Of a stretch of DNA of 60,060 bases, positions 8,728 to 17,753 are shown in pieces. Position numbers and translations under genes: made by a program. Location: positions 1 to 60,060 of the forward strand of contig PVUG01000020.1 of the NCBI GenBank assembly GCA_003001975.1, written 5' to 3'. Under the pieces are notes generated by a model. That model worked only from the letters and a program-made list of their open reading frames with translations. It did not search any database and had not been told where the DNA came from. Source of the stretch: Martelella mediterranea (lineage in GTDB: Bacteria > Pseudomonadota > Alphaproteobacteria > Rhizobiales > Rhizobiaceae). The first letter of the stretch is position 1, and each line of letters starts with the position of its first letter.

Positions 8728-9360
8728 ATGCCCGAACCGCATCATCTTCTGGCCTTTATGCTTATCGCCCTTGCCATGGTGATGACGCCGGGTCCCAACA
8801 TGATCTACCTGATCTCGCGCTCGATCTGTCAGGGCGCCACAGCCGGACTGGTCTCGCTTGCCGGTGTCGGGCTGGGCTTTGTCATCTACATGCTGTCGGC
8901 GGCGTTCGGCCTGACGGTTCTGCTGCTGGCGGTTCCCTTTGCCTATGACACGATCCGGCTTCTGGGCGCCTGCTACCTGCTTTACCTCGCCTGGAATGCG
9001 GTCAGGCCCGGCGGCCAGTCGGCTTTTGCCGTGCGCAAACTGCCATCGGACAGCATCCGCAAGCTCTTCGTCATGGGGCTGGCAACCAACCTGCTGAACC
9101 CGAAAGCAGCCGTTCTATATCTGTCGCTCCTGCCGCAATTCATCGACCCCGAACGCGGGCACATCCTGTCGCAGACGCTGGTTCTGGGCTTTGCACAGAT
9201 CGCCGTCAGTCTGGCCGTCAACACGCTCATCGTGCTTGGCGCAGGCGCCATTGCCGTGTTTCTGGCAAACCGGCCGCTCTGGTCGCGCATCCAGCGCTAT
9301 CTGATGGGAACGGTCCTCACCGGCCTTGCCGTACGGATGGTATTCGAGGCGCGGCGCTAG
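8728..9360 (+). CDS. LysE/RhtB-family exporter
   Basis: This 210-residue inner-membrane protein has about six hydrophobic segments and the LysE family pattern: MTPGPNMIYLISRS near the N-terminus, LGACYLLYLAWNAVR in the middle, and the GLATNLLNPKAAVLYLSLLP segment. Family members export amino acids or their derivatives (lysine, arginine, homoserine, threonine). A GGAAAC site precedes the ATG. It is divergent from the DUF4010 gene and convergent with dut. No LysG/ArgP-type LysR regulator is next to it, so the substrate is open. Confidence 0.93.
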   Translation: MPEPHHLLAFMLIALAMVMTPGPNMIYLISRSICQGATAGLVSLAGVGLGFVIYMLSAAFGLTVLLLAVPFAYDTIRLLGACYLLYLAWNAVRPGGQSAFAVRKLPSDSIRKLFVMGLATNLLNPKAAVLYLSLLPQFIDPERGHILSQTLVLGFAQIAVSLAVNTLIVLGAGAIAVFLANRPLWSRIQRYLMGTVLTGLAVRMVFEARR

Positions 9361-9385
9361 GCCGCCGCGCCAAGAACAAGAAACC

Positions 9386-9832
9386 CTATACCCCCGTCGA
9401 GCCGAAGCCGCCGGCACCACGCACCGTATCCGTCAGGTCGTCGACAACCGTCACCGGCATCTGCGTGACCGGAGCGATGATGACCTGGGCGATGCGCATG
9501 TCGCGCTCGATGGAAAAGTCCTTGTCGCCGAGATTGACGAGCAGCACCTTCACTTCGCCGCGATAATCGCTGTCGATGGTGCCGGGCGTGTTGAGGCAGG
9601 TGATGCCGTGTTTGAAGGCAAGGCCCGAGCGCGGGCGGATCTGCGCTTCATACCCTTCCGGGATTTCGAAGATGAAGCCGGTCGGCACCAGCGCACGCTC
9701 GCCGGGTGCAAGCGTGAGCGGCTCACCGGCGGCAACAGCGGCGCGGATATCCATGCCGGCCGAACCGGTGGTCTCATAGGCAGGCGGCTCGATGCCGTCG
9801 GCATGTTCAAGGCGCTTCAGTTTCAGTGTCAT
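9386..9832 (-). CDS. dut: dUTP diphosphatase
   Basis: Trimeric dUTPase of 148 residues, converting dUTP to dUMP and pyrophosphate and keeping uracil out of DNA. All five family motifs are present: AGMDIRA, PRSGLA, the nucleoside-binding hairpin [23 protein letters not shown], and the glycine-rich C-terminal arm [10 protein letters not shown] chose the ATG at 9832 because the conserved N-terminal strand starts there; the upstream frame to 9883 adds residues with no family match. The gene converges with the LysE exporter 25 bp away; copy C of the paired palindrome lies upstream. Confidence 0.97.
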   Translation of the reverse strand: MTLKLKRLEHADGIEPPAYETTGSAGMDIRAAVAAGEPLTLAPGERALVPTGFIFEIPEGYEAQIRPRSGLAFKHGITCLNTPGTIDSDYRGEVKVLLVNLGDKDFSIERDMRIAQVIIAPVTQMPVTVVDDLTDTVRGAGGFGSTGV

Positions 9833-9895
9833 TTTGTTTTCCGTATCTGTTGCGGTTCCGGCCTCGCGGTTGCCTGCCCCCATCTCCCCTCGCGC

Positions 9896-9983
9896 GTCAT
9901 GCTCGGGCTTGACCCGAGCATCCAGCGGCCTTCCGGCGTGGGAGCGCGTGTGTGGATCCTCGGGTCAGGCCTGAGGATGACGC
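9896..9983. repeat. RIME-like paired palindrome, copy C
   Basis: The left palindrome CTCGGGCTTGACCCGAG is within 9896-9923, and the right one within 9953-9983 (arms ATCCTC and GAGGAT, core less perfect: GGGTCAGGCCTGAGG). This is the most compact copy, and it lies between the divergent 5' ends of dut and prfC. The spacer around it (9833-10146) contains no gene. Confidence 0.82.
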
Positions 9984-10089
9984 CGGCGTGAGTGGAAGGG
10001 CTGCAACACAAAACCAACATTGGTCATGAGCCCTGCAAGGCCACCATCAATCTCGCCAGCACCATTGCCACTGAGCGGCAACGGGTCAA

Positions 10090-10118
10090 TTGCATCTTGC
10101 CGCCCAAATCGCTAGATA
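10090..10118 (+). promoter_or_regulatory. Possible sigma-70 promoter of prfC
   Basis: TTGCAT (10090-10095) and TAGATA (10113-10118) are 17 nt apart, giving a short leader of about 20 nt before the prfC ATG. Match to the consensus is moderate and there is no experimental support. Confidence 0.4.
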
Positions 10119-10146
10119 GGCGTCAATCAACAGGATTTAACAATCA

Positions 10147-11730
10147 ATGCCCGAGACCATTGCCGAGGCCGTTGCCCGCCGTCGCACCTTCGCCATTATT
10201 TCCCACCCGGATGCCGGTAAAACCACGCTGACGGAAAAGCTGCTGCTTTTCGGCGGCGCCATTCAGCTGGCCGGTGAGGTGAAGGCCAAGAAGGACCGTA
10301 TCCAGACGCGCTCCGACTGGATGAAGATCGAGCGCGAACGCGGCATTTCGGTGGTCACTTCGGTGATGACCTTCGAGTATGAAGACACCGTCTTCAACCT
10401 GCTCGACACGCCCGGCCATGAGGACTTTGCCGACGATACCTATCGCACGCTGACGGCGGTGGATGCGGCCATCATGGTCATCGACGCGGCCAAGGGTATC
10501 GAGCCGCGCACGCTGAAACTGTTCGAAGTCTGCCGCATGCGCGACATCCCGATCATCACCTTCGTCAACAAGATGGACCGCGAGGCCCGCGACACATTCG
10601 AGATCATCGACGAGGTGGCGGAAAAGCTGGCGCTCGATCCGGTTCCGATGACATGGCCCATCGGCCAGGGCAAGAGTTTTGCCGGCACCTATCACCTGCG
10701 TGAAAGCGCCGTGCGCTATGGCGACAGCGAGCGCGAGCTGACAAAGGTGAACGGCCCGGAAGTGGTTTCCGAAAAACTGCCGGAACACGAACGGCAGGAC
10801 TGGGCCGAAATGGCGGAACTGGCCATTGACGGTTATCCGGTATTCTCGAAGGAAGCCTTTCTCGAAGGCCATATGACGCCGGTCTATTTCGGCTCCGCGC
10901 TTCGAAACAACGGCGTGCGCGACCTGATCCACGCCTTGTCCGAGTTCGGCCCGCCGCCGCGCGCGCAGGTGGCCGATACCCGCACCGTGGAAGCCACCGA
11001 CCCGAAGATGAGCGCCTTCGTTTTCAAGATCCAGGCGAATATGGACCCGAACCACCGCGACCGCATCGCTTTCGCGCGAGTCTGCTCGGGTGAACTGAAG
11101 CGCGGCATGAAGGCCCGCCTTGCCCGCACCGGCAAGCAGATGGGGCTGACAGCACCGCAATTCTTCTTCGCCTCGCAGCGCCAGCTTGCCGATACGGCCT
11201 ATGCCGGCGATGTCGTCGGCATTCCGAACCACGGCGCGCTGCGCATCGGCGATACGCTGACGGATGGCGAAGCGCTGGTGTTCCAGGGCGTTCCCAACTT
11301 TGCACCGGAAATCCTGCGCCGCGTGCGCCTGGAAGACGCGATGAAGGCCAAGAAGCTGAAGGAAGCGCTGCAGCAGATGGCCGAGGAAGGCGTGGTGCAG
11401 TTGTTCACTCCGGAAGATGGTTCCCCGGCCATCGTCGGCGTCGTCGGCGCGCTGCAGCTCGATGTGCTGAAGGAGCGGCTGAAGGCCGAATACGGCCTGC
11501 CGGTCTCCTTCGAGATGGCACGTTTTTCGATCTGCCGCTGGATTTCGGCGGAAAAGCCGGCAGAGCTCGAAAAATTCATCTCATCGCACCGCGGCGATAT
11601 TGCCCGCGACCTCGACGGCGATCCGGTGTTCCTGGCACAGGACGGTTTTTCGCTCAATTACGAGAGCGAGCGCGCACCGGAGATCAAGATGATCGCCATC
11701 AAGGAATATCATCAGGCAAAGGCTGCCTAG
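10147..11730 (+). CDS. prfC: Peptide chain release factor 3
   Basis: RF3 is the translational GTPase that removes RF1/RF2 from the ribosome after peptide release. The 527-residue protein shows the EF-G-like G domain: G1 SHPDAGKTTLTE (about 19-30), switch I with RGISVVTSVM, G3 DTPGHEDF, G4 NKMDRE, followed by domain II and the RF3 C-terminal domain (VGALQLDVLKERL, FEMARFSICRW). Length and order are normal for the family. It is followed after 9 bp by an oxidoreductase gene, probably in the same transcript. Confidence 0.97.
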   Translation: MPETIAEAVARRRTFAIISHPDAGKTTLTEKLLLFGGAIQLAGEVKAKKDRIQTRSDWMKIERERGISVVTSVMTFEYEDTVFNLLDTPGHEDFADDTYRTLTAVDAAIMVIDAAKGIEPRTLKLFEVCRMRDIPIITFVNKMDREARDTFEIIDEVAEKLALDPVPMTWPIGQGKSFAGTYHLRESAVRYGDSERELTKVNGPEVVSEKLPEHERQDWAEMAELAIDGYPVFSKEAFLEGHMTPVYFGSALRNNGVRDLIHALSEFGPPPRAQVADTRTVEATDPKMSAFVFKIQANMDPNHRDRIAFARVCSGELKRGMKARLARTGKQMGLTAPQFFFASQRQLADTAYAGDVVGIPNHGALRIGDTLTDGEALVFQGVPNFAPEILRRVRLEDAMKAKKLKEALQQMAEEGVVQLFTPEDGSPAIVGVVGALQLDVLKERLKAEYGLPVSFEMARFSICRWISAEKPAELEKFISSHRGDIARDLDGDPVFLAQDGFSLNYESERAPEIKMIAIKEYHQAKAA

Positions 11731-11739
11731 GGAGACGTC

Positions 11740-12609
11740 ATGAGCGAGAAGGAAACAGTCGGCATCTGTGGTGCCGGACGCATGGGGTCGGCCATGGCAC
11801 GCCGACTGGCCTCTGCCGGTTTTGAACTGGTGTTGTGGTCGCGCAGCGGCGTTCCCGATGAACTGCTGAGCGAGACCGGCGCCCAGAAGGCCCGCAACCC
11901 GGCAGCCCTTGCCGGCAAGGCCGATATCATCATCACATCGCTGATCGATGATAATGCGGTGGAAGACGTGCTCACCGCAATGATGACCACATCCCTGCCC
12001 GGCAAGCTGGTCGCCGAGATGTCCACCGTCAGCCCGAAGACGCTCCGCCGCTTTTCAGAGCCGATCAAGGCCAAGGGCGGCAGCGCCATCGACGCCCCGG
12101 TTTCCGGCGGCCCGGAACTGATCGCGGATGGCAAGGCGGGCCTTTATATTGGTGGCGCCAATGCCGATTTCGCCCGTTTCCATCCCGTCGCCATGGCGCT
12201 GTCGGACAGGGTTCATCATGCGGGGTCTCTGGGCATGGGGGCGGCCGCCAAGGTCGTCAACAACATGATGCTGTGCGGCTATTGGGAAGTGCTGAAAGAA
12301 GCACTACTGACAGGGCGCGAAGCTGGACTTCCGGTCGAAACCATGCTGGAAATCCTGCTGACCAGCCCCGGCGCATCACCGGCGCTGAGAGGGCGTATTC
12401 CGCGCATTCTCGGTGAAGACAAATCGGTCGGTTTTCCCGTCAGGGGCGCACTCAAGGATGCAACGCTGTTTGCACGCGTCGCCGACAGTTTCGGCATCGA
12501 GACGCCCGCAATCGACGCCGCCGTGAAGAGTTACACGCACTGCCTTGAAGCCGGTCACGGCGACGAGGACCTGTCCGCCATGGTGCGCACCGCGCTGGAA
12601 AAGAGCTGA
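11740..12609 (+). CDS. 3-hydroxyisobutyrate dehydrogenase-like NAD(P) oxidoreductase
   Basis: A 289-residue beta-hydroxyacid dehydrogenase. The N-terminal Rossmann motif is GICGAGRMGSAMARRLASAG, followed by W-S-R at the end of the second strand. The substrate segment is DAPVSGGPELIADGK (about 118-132), and catalytic lysine K171 lies in GAAAKVVNNMM. Family members include 3-hydroxyisobutyrate, tartronate semialdehyde and glyoxylate/succinic semialdehyde reductases; the sequence alone does not decide between them. It follows prfC by 9 bp and converges with the GFA gene. Confidence 0.9.
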   Translation: MSEKETVGICGAGRMGSAMARRLASAGFELVLWSRSGVPDELLSETGAQKARNPAALAGKADIIITSLIDDNAVEDVLTAMMTTSLPGKLVAEMSTVSPKTLRRFSEPIKAKGGSAIDAPVSGGPELIADGKAGLYIGGANADFARFHPVAMALSDRVHHAGSLGMGAAAKVVNNMMLCGYWEVLKEALLTGREAGLPVETMLEILLTSPGASPALRGRIPRILGEDKSVGFPVRGALKDATLFARVADSFGIETPAIDAAVKSYTHCLEAGHGDEDLSAMVRTALEKS

Positions 12610-12611
12610 GC

Positions 12612-13016
12612 CTATTCCCGCGCCTCTCCGGGAATTGCGGCAAGATCGTTGACGAACGACGCCGCTTCTTCACACCAGATCTGCCGTTTGGGCGGCAGAT
12701 CATCACGTTGGTCGATCAATCCCCAGCGCAGCGCCCAGTCGTCGGCGGCCTCCCCCTCGCCATGGGAAAGCACCGGCCCGCCGCAGGTCTCGCAAAAGGC
12801 CTGGGCCCGCTTGTTGCCGTTTTCGGCCATTTTCCAGTATTCGCGCAACACGCCGCTCAATATCTCCACATCCTCGCCCGAGACCAGAACGGAAATACGA
12901 TAGGGCGATCCCGACAGCCGCTGGCACTGGTTGCAGTGGCAGACAACGACGGCTTCGGGGTCGACGCTCGCCTCAAAGCGCACATTGCCGCAAAAGCAGC
13001 CTCCGGTGACGTCCAT
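12612..13016 (-). CDS. GFA (glutathione-dependent formaldehyde-activating) family protein
   Basis: A small 134-residue zinc protein of the GFA/CENP-V fold. It has the expected cysteine ligands: CFCG (C7, C9), CHCNQC (C26, C28, C31) and CETCGG (about 73-78). Founding members catalyse or promote S-hydroxymethylglutathione formation; most family members are uncharacterised. A GGAGA site precedes the ATG at 13016, which is why I reject the longer frame to 13079. Only 2 bp separate its stop from the stop of the convergent dehydrogenase gene. Confidence 0.9.
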   Translation of the reverse strand: MDVTGGCFCGNVRFEASVDPEAVVVCHCNQCQRLSGSPYRISVLVSGEDVEILSGVLREYWKMAENGNKRAQAFCETCGGPVLSHGEGEAADDWALRWGLIDQRDDLPPKRQIWCEEAASFVNDLAAIPGEARE

Positions 13017-13131
13017 GGTGTATTCTCCGCTTGTTGTGGGAGGCTGTTTTTGCCATGGCCCACCGATGCAGTGCAACACGACAAGGCTTGAAGAATCCTG
13101 AAACCGGCATCAGATTAATGCAATCACACAT

Positions 13132-13168
13132 TGGAGCGCCGATCCGACTGAAACAGATCGACGCTCCA
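13132..13168. promoter_or_regulatory. Interrupted inverted repeat upstream of cueR
   Basis: TGGAGCGCCGATC (13132-13144) pairs with GATCGACGCTCCA (13156-13168) at 12 of 13 positions around an 11-nt centre. It ends 23 nt before the cueR ATG. It could be an RNA hairpin in the leader or a protein site; it does not look like the usual CueR/HmrR operator. Confidence 0.4.
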
Positions 13169-13191
13169 GATCATGCGCCAGGAGAGCGTTG

Positions 13192-13653
13192 ATGAATATC
13201 GGCCAAGCCGCCCAGCAATCGGGCCTGCCGCCCAAGACGATCCGCTATTACGAGGAAATCGGCCTCGTGGTGGCCGACCGCGCGTCCAACGGATACCGGG
13301 ACTATTCCGACAATCATGTCCACCGGCTGAATTTCATCCATCGTTCGCGCGATCTCGGCTTTTCCGTCGAGGAATGCCGGATGCTGCTGTCGCTTTATGA
13401 CGACGATGCCCGCGAAAGCGCGGAGGTGAAGGCGTTGGCGCTTTCAAAGATCACCGAGATCGACGCCAAGCTCGAAAAACTCGCCGGCCTCAAGGCAACG
13501 CTCCAGCATCTGGCCGAAAACTGCCATGGCGACCATCGACCGGATTGCCCCATTCTCGAGGAGCTTTCCGGCGAAAAGGATTGCTGCGCAAGCCTTCCCG
13601 AGATGAATGACGGGACCGCTCAGCGCGTCGGCACCGGCTCCTCGCCGCGATAA
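13192..13653 (+). CDS. cueR: Cu(I)-responsive MerR-type regulator CueR/HmrR
   Basis: A 153-residue MerR-family activator. The winged helix at residues 1-70 reads MNIGQAAQQSGLPPKTIRYYEEIGL, then a dimerisation helix, then the metal loop C111-HGDHRPD-C119. Two cysteines seven residues apart followed by PIL is the copper/silver/gold signature of CueR. The TTG just before the ATG is not needed: AGGAG is correctly spaced for the ATG at 13192. The usual target, a copper P-type ATPase or a CopZ chaperone, is not adjacent, so it must act elsewhere. Its last 34 bp overlap the 3' end of the convergent dehydrogenase gene. Confidence 0.93.
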   Translation: MNIGQAAQQSGLPPKTIRYYEEIGLVVADRASNGYRDYSDNHVHRLNFIHRSRDLGFSVEECRMLLSLYDDDARESAEVKALALSKITEIDAKLEKLAGLKATLQHLAENCHGDHRPDCPILEELSGEKDCCASLPEMNDGTAQRVGTGSSPR

Positions 13654-14501
13654 TCATAAAACCCGCGGCCCGATTTGCGTCCCAGCCAGCCGGCATCGAC
13701 ATATTTCACCAGCAGCGGGCATGGACGGTATTTGTTGTCGGCCAGCCCCTCATGCAGCATCTGCATGCCCGCTAGGCAGGTGTCGAGGCCAATGAAATCG
13801 GCAAGCTCCAGCGGCCCCATCGGGTGGCGGGCGCCGAGCTTCATGGCGACATCGATGGCATCGACGGAACCGACGCCCTCGTAGAGCACATAGATCGCCT
13901 CGTTGATCATCGGCAGCAGGATGCGGTTGACGATGAAGGCGGGGAAATCTTCCGACACGGTGGGGGTCTTGCCGAGCGAGCGGACGAATTCCTTGGCGGT
14001 TTCGAACGTCACTTCCTCGGTCGCGATCCCGCGCACCAGTTCCACCAGCTCCATCACCGGCACCGGGTTCATGAAATGCACGCCCATGAACCGTTCCGGC
14101 CGGTCTGTGGCGGCAGCAAGCCGGGTAATGGAAAACGCCGATGTATTGGTCGCCAGCAAGGCTTCCGGCTTCAGGATCGGGCAGATTTTCGCGTAAAGCT
14201 CCCGCTTGGCGGCCTCGTTTTCGGTAATCGACTCGATTGCCATGTCGACGGAGGCAAGATCCTGCAGATCCGTCGATCCGCTGATCAGCGACAGCGCTTT
14301 CTTGCGGTCTTCATCGGAAAGCTTTCCCGAATTGACCTGGCGCGCCAGATTGCCGTTGATAGTGGCAAGCGCACCCTCGATCTGCTCGCGTTCCTGATCG
14401 ATCAGGTGCACGTCATAGCCGGCAATCGCACAGACATGAGCCACTCCGCAGCCCATGGCGCCGGCTCCCACGACCCCGATGCGCTTTATGTTATCAGCCA
14501 T
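13620..14501 (-). CDS. 3-hydroxybutyryl-CoA dehydrogenase
   Basis: A 293-residue NAD(P)-dependent 3-hydroxyacyl-CoA dehydrogenase. The Rossmann motif is GVVGAGAMGCGVAHVCAIAG, the substrate/catalytic region is TNTSAFSI and GVHFMNPVPVMELVE (H142), and the C-terminal helical domain ends with GRKSGRGFYDY. It interconverts acetoacetyl-CoA and 3-hydroxybutyryl-CoA, so it would serve butyrate or polyhydroxybutyrate metabolism. AAGGAG precedes the ATG at 14501. In many rhizobia an etfBA pair precedes this gene; here none does. Its 3' end overlaps cueR by 34 bp on the other strand. Confidence 0.94.
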   Translation of the reverse strand: MADNIKRIGVVGAGAMGCGVAHVCAIAGYDVHLIDQEREQIEGALATINGNLARQVNSGKLSDEDRKKALSLISGSTDLQDLASVDMAIESITENEAAKRELYAKICPILKPEALLATNTSAFSITRLAAATDRPERFMGVHFMNPVPVMELVELVRGIATEEVTFETAKEFVRSLGKTPTVSEDFPAFIVNRILLPMINEAIYVLYEGVGSVDAIDVAMKLGARHPMGPLELADFIGLDTCLAGMQMLHEGLADNKYRPCPLLVKYVDAGWLGRKSGRGFYDYRGEEPVPTR

Positions 14502-14711
14502 TTCGCGCTCCTTCTTGTTGTCGGCACATGAAGAGACGCCGCGCGCCCGTTCCGTACCACTTGATAGTCGCTCAGGTCCACCTTTTCCAGTGCCTTGCGG
14601 ATGGGTTCGCCCGATCAAGGCTCCGTTAATTCTTTGCGTTTCCCCTGTCGCCGGGCGAAAAAGTCCGCTAGAGCCTGTGACAGAAAACAGACGGATAACG
14701 GCATCGGCATC

Positions 14712-15875
14712 ATGAATACGCGACGCATCGCCATCTTCGGCGCCACAGGGTCAATCGGGGTCAATACACTTGATGTGATCGAACAGCTCGGGGGACGCGA
14801 CGCCTTCGAGATTACAGCCCTCACCGGCAATGCCAATGTCGACGCACTGGCGCGCAAGGCCATTGACCACGGCGCGAAATTGGCCGTCACCGCCGACGAA
14901 ACGCGCTATGCCGCTTTGAAAGAGGCGCTGTCCGGCTCGCCCGTCATGCCTGCCGCCGGTGAAAGCGGGCTGTCCGAAGCCGCGCAGATGAACAACGACA
15001 TGGTGATGGCCGCAATCGTCGGCACGGCGGGCCTGAAACCCACCCTTGAAGCAGCACGGGCCGGCGCGGATATCGCGCTTGCCAACAAGGAATGTCTGGT
15101 GTCGGCGGGTCCGCTTTTCATGGATGCGATTGCTGCCGGCGGCGGCACGATGATCCCGGTCGACAGTGAACATTCGGCCGTCTTTCAGGTGTTCGAGGAA
15201 AATCAGCGTCGCGCGCTGGAGCGCGTGATCATCACCGCCTCCGGCGGGCCGTTCAGGACGAAAAGCCTGGAAGAAATGCGCCATGTAGATGCCGCCACCG
15301 CCCGCGCCCATCCCAACTGGTCGATGGGCCTGAAAATCTCGATCGACAGCGCCTCGATGTTCAACAAGGCTCTGGAAATGATCGAGGCCATGCATCTGTT
15401 CGCGTTGCGCCCCGATCAGGTGGAGGTGATTGTCCATCCGCAATCGATCATTCATTCCATGGTCGGCTATGCCGACGGTTCGGTGCTGGCACAGCTTGGC
15501 ACACCCGACATGCGCACCGCCATCGGCTATGCGCTGGCCTATCCCGGCCGCCCCGCGCTTTCGGTGGAACGGCTCGATTTCGCAAAACTGTCCCGGCTCG
15601 ACTTCGAGGCGCCCGACGAGACGCGTTTTCCGGCCCTCAGGCTGGCGCGGGTCGCCATGGATCGGGGCCGGCTTCAGGGCGCAGTGCTGAACGGCGCCAA
15701 GGAAGTGGCGCTGGAGGCTTTTATCGCCGGGCGCTGTGGCTTTCTGGAAATGGCCGAGATCACCGAAAAGGTCATGGACGACCTCAGCCATCTGCCCGCC
15801 GCTACCGGCATTGACGATATTTTTGCCGCCGACCAAGAAGCGCGACGCCAGGCCGCAATGCTGGTGACCGGTTGA
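14712..15875 (+). CDS. dxr: 1-deoxy-D-xylulose 5-phosphate reductoisomerase
   Basis: Dxr catalyses the committed NADPH-dependent step of the MEP isoprenoid pathway, DXP to 2-C-methyl-D-erythritol 4-phosphate. The 387-residue protein has the NADPH motif GATGSIGVNTLDVI (10-23), the NKE segment (K126), metal ligands D151 and E153 in DSEHSAVFQ, the flexible loop with SMGLKISIDSASMFNK, and the C-terminal helices. I start at the ATG at 14712, immediately before the family's first strand; the open frame upstream to 14595 does not match. It is a single gene here, convergent with the SDR gene 3 bp away. Confidence 0.97.
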   Translation: MNTRRIAIFGATGSIGVNTLDVIEQLGGRDAFEITALTGNANVDALARKAIDHGAKLAVTADETRYAALKEALSGSPVMPAAGESGLSEAAQMNNDMVMAAIVGTAGLKPTLEAARAGADIALANKECLVSAGPLFMDAIAAGGGTMIPVDSEHSAVFQVFEENQRRALERVIITASGGPFRTKSLEEMRHVDAATARAHPNWSMGLKISIDSASMFNKALEMIEAMHLFALRPDQVEVIVHPQSIIHSMVGYADGSVLAQLGTPDMRTAIGYALAYPGRPALSVERLDFAKLSRLDFEAPDETRFPALRLARVAMDRGRLQGAVLNGAKEVALEAFIAGRCGFLEMAEITEKVMDDLSHLPAATGIDDIFAADQEARRQAAMLVTG

Positions 15876-15878
15876 AAT

Positions 15879-16586
15879 CTACCACTCTATCCGGCTGCCG
15901 TCATAGGCCAGGAAAAGACCGGTCTCGCCTTCTGCAATCCCGTTTAACGCCGAAAGCATGCTATCCGCTGCTTCGCCGGCTTCAACCCGCCGGTTGCCGG
16001 TGGCAAAGGGATCGGAAAGCGGTGTGGCCACCGTACCGGGGTGAAGTGCAGCGAGCGAGAGCCGCGGCAGTTTGCGCCGGGCTTCGATCGATGCGGTGCG
16101 GACAATCTGATTGAGCGCGGCCTTCGAGGCCCGATAGGACATCCAGCCGCCGATGTGATTGTCGCCGATTGAACCGACACGCGCCGAAAGGCAGGCAAAA
16201 ATCGTTCGACGGTCACGCGCGATCAGCGGCAGGAAATGCTTCATGACCAGCGCCGGGCCGATGGCATTGACGGCAAACTGGTTCGACATCGCGCCGGCAT
16301 CCACAGCCCGGATGGTCTTTTCAGGTCCAACACCATCGATATGGAGCGCACCGGTGGCGCACAGGATGAGGTCAAATCGCGTATCGGCGAAATTCGCAGC
16401 AGCCGCGGCAACGGACGTCTCATCAGTGATCTCAAAGCCGTCATCGCGCCGCGAAAGCCTGTGGAGGCCGCCGCAGCGCCGATCGTCTACAATCGTCTCA
16501 CAAAAGGCCCGGCCAATGCCGCCCGATGCTCCAATGACGAGCGCATGATAGCCTTCTGCCAGGCTGGTCATTTCCGATTTCGACAT
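15879..16586 (-). CDS. SDR-family oxidoreductase (C-factor-like)
   Basis: A 235-residue short-chain dehydrogenase. The cofactor motif is VIGASGGIGRAF, the NAG-equivalent is degenerate (CATGALH), and the catalytic serine precedes YRASKAALN (Y-x-x-x-K). The NNFAVNAIGPALVMKHFLPL-type helix is recognisable as NQFAVNAIGPALVMK. It resembles the small cell-to-cell signalling factor A/C-factor-like branch rather than FabG. A GGGAGAG site precedes the ATG. Substrate unknown. Confidence 0.88.
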   Translation of the reverse strand: MSKSEMTSLAEGYHALVIGASGGIGRAFCETIVDDRRCGGLHRLSRRDDGFEITDETSVAAAAANFADTRFDLILCATGALHIDGVGPEKTIRAVDAGAMSNQFAVNAIGPALVMKHFLPLIARDRRTIFACLSARVGSIGDNHIGGWMSYRASKAALNQIVRTASIEARRKLPRLSLAALHPGTVATPLSDPFATGNRRVEAGEAADSMLSALNGIAEGETGLFLAYDGSRIEW

Positions 16587-16634
16587 CCATCTCTCCCTGT
16601 AGAACCTGATCTACGCGCGGGAGGTTCATCCGGA

Positions 16635-17753
16635 TTACCTGTCGAAAATCGCCTGCCAGATTTCGAACGGATAAGCGCCGTCACATCCTTCCGGTGCAGT
16701 GTTGGTCATGGCCACAGCGACCGTGCCGCTTGCCGGATCATAGCACCAGCGATTGCCGTAAACCCCGCCCCACGACACCGTGCCATCCGGCAGCGGTGAA
16801 TTGTCGAGAGCGGCATCTTCCGTGACAGCGCCCAAAAAGCCGAACTTGACGCCCGGGCGGACATTGAGACGGCCGATCTGGTTGGCAATGGCCGCTGCGA
16901 CTGTCTCGGGCTTCAAAACGCCGTCACCGCCCTTGCGGATCATTTCGAGAAGCCGGATCACATCGCCGGCGGTTCCCGCCATACCGCCGCCACCGCTCTG
17001 AAAAGCATGACGGTTGAAAATGCGCGCGGGCGAGAAGCAATAGACATTGTCATAGGGACCGGGAACACGCTCGGGCTCTCCCATCGGGCGCGGTGCGGGC
17101 GTGTCGTTGACGTAAGGCACGGCAAGCCGCGCGGGATCGTCAACGACAAAGCCGGTATCCCTGATGCCCAGCGGTTCAAAGACATAGGCGCGGATCGCCT
17201 CTTCCACCGTGCCGCCGTGGATTTGTGCCACAACGGCCCCCAGAATATCGATCGCAATCGAATATTCCCAGGCCGTTCCCGGCTTGTAGGAAAGCGGCAC
17301 GGTGTTCAGCTTCGAGAAATTCTCCTCAAGCGTCATCTCGGTATTTTCAAGACCGGCAGTGACGGCTTCATGCTCGGGCAAATCGCCCTTGTCGAGCTTG
17401 TAGGTCAGCCCGGCGGTATGGGTCAGCAGCTGGCGAATGGTGATATCGGCCATCCGCCCGTCCGGCCCCGGCGGATGAAACCAGTCCAGATAATCGGAGA
17501 CCCTGCCGGCAAGCGACAGCCGGTCGTGATCGATCATCGCAAGTGCCGTCGCTGCCACGAACGGCTTGGTCACGGAAGCAAAACGGAAGACCGTATCCAG
17601 CGCAACCGCCCGGCCCGCTTCGCGGTCTGCAAAACCGGCGGCGCGTTCATAGACCGGCACGCCATTGCGCCAGACCATGACAACGGTTCCGACGATCCGC
17701 GCCTGAGAAAGCGCCCGGTCCACTGCCGCGTCAACGCGTTGCGAAAGTTCCAT
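16635..17753 (-). CDS. Class C beta-lactamase-like serine hydrolase
   Basis: A 372-residue protein of the beta-lactamase/esterase EstB fold. The nucleophile motif S60-VTK63 is clear, the second motif is Y164-SI (in place of Y-x-N), and THTAGL precedes it. The typical HTGG/KTG third motif is replaced by SWGGVYG near residue 328, as in esterase-type members. There is no signal peptide, so it is probably a cytoplasmic esterase or amidase rather than a beta-lactamase. It shares orientation with the SDR gene 48 bp downstream. Confidence 0.88.
   Translation of the reverse strand: MELSQRVDAAVDRALSQARIVGTVVMVWRNGVPVYERAAGFADREAGRAVALDTVFRFASVTKPFVAATALAMIDHDRLSLAGRVSDYLDWFHPPGPDGRMADITIRQLLTHTAGLTYKLDKGDLPEHEAVTAGLENTEMTLEENFSKLNTVPLSYKPGTAWEYSIAIDILGAVVAQIHGGTVEEAIRAYVFEPLGIRDTGFVVDDPARLAVPYVNDTPAPRPMGEPERVPGPYDNVYCFSPARIFNRHAFQSGGGGMAGTAGDVIRLLEMIRKGGDGVLKPETVAAAIANQIGRLNVRPGVKFGFLGAVTEDAALDNSPLPDGTVSWGGVYGNRWCYDPASGTVAVAMTNTAPEGCDGAYPFEIWQAIFDR

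Noticed and set aside
14502-14711. Open stretch between the dehydrogenase gene and dxr as a small gene
   Set aside because: About 35 in-frame codons without start codon, ribosome site or recognisable product.
16635-17753. Class C beta-lactamase (antibiotic resistance)
   Set aside because: No signal peptide, no YxN or KTG motif; more like a cytoplasmic EstB-type esterase.
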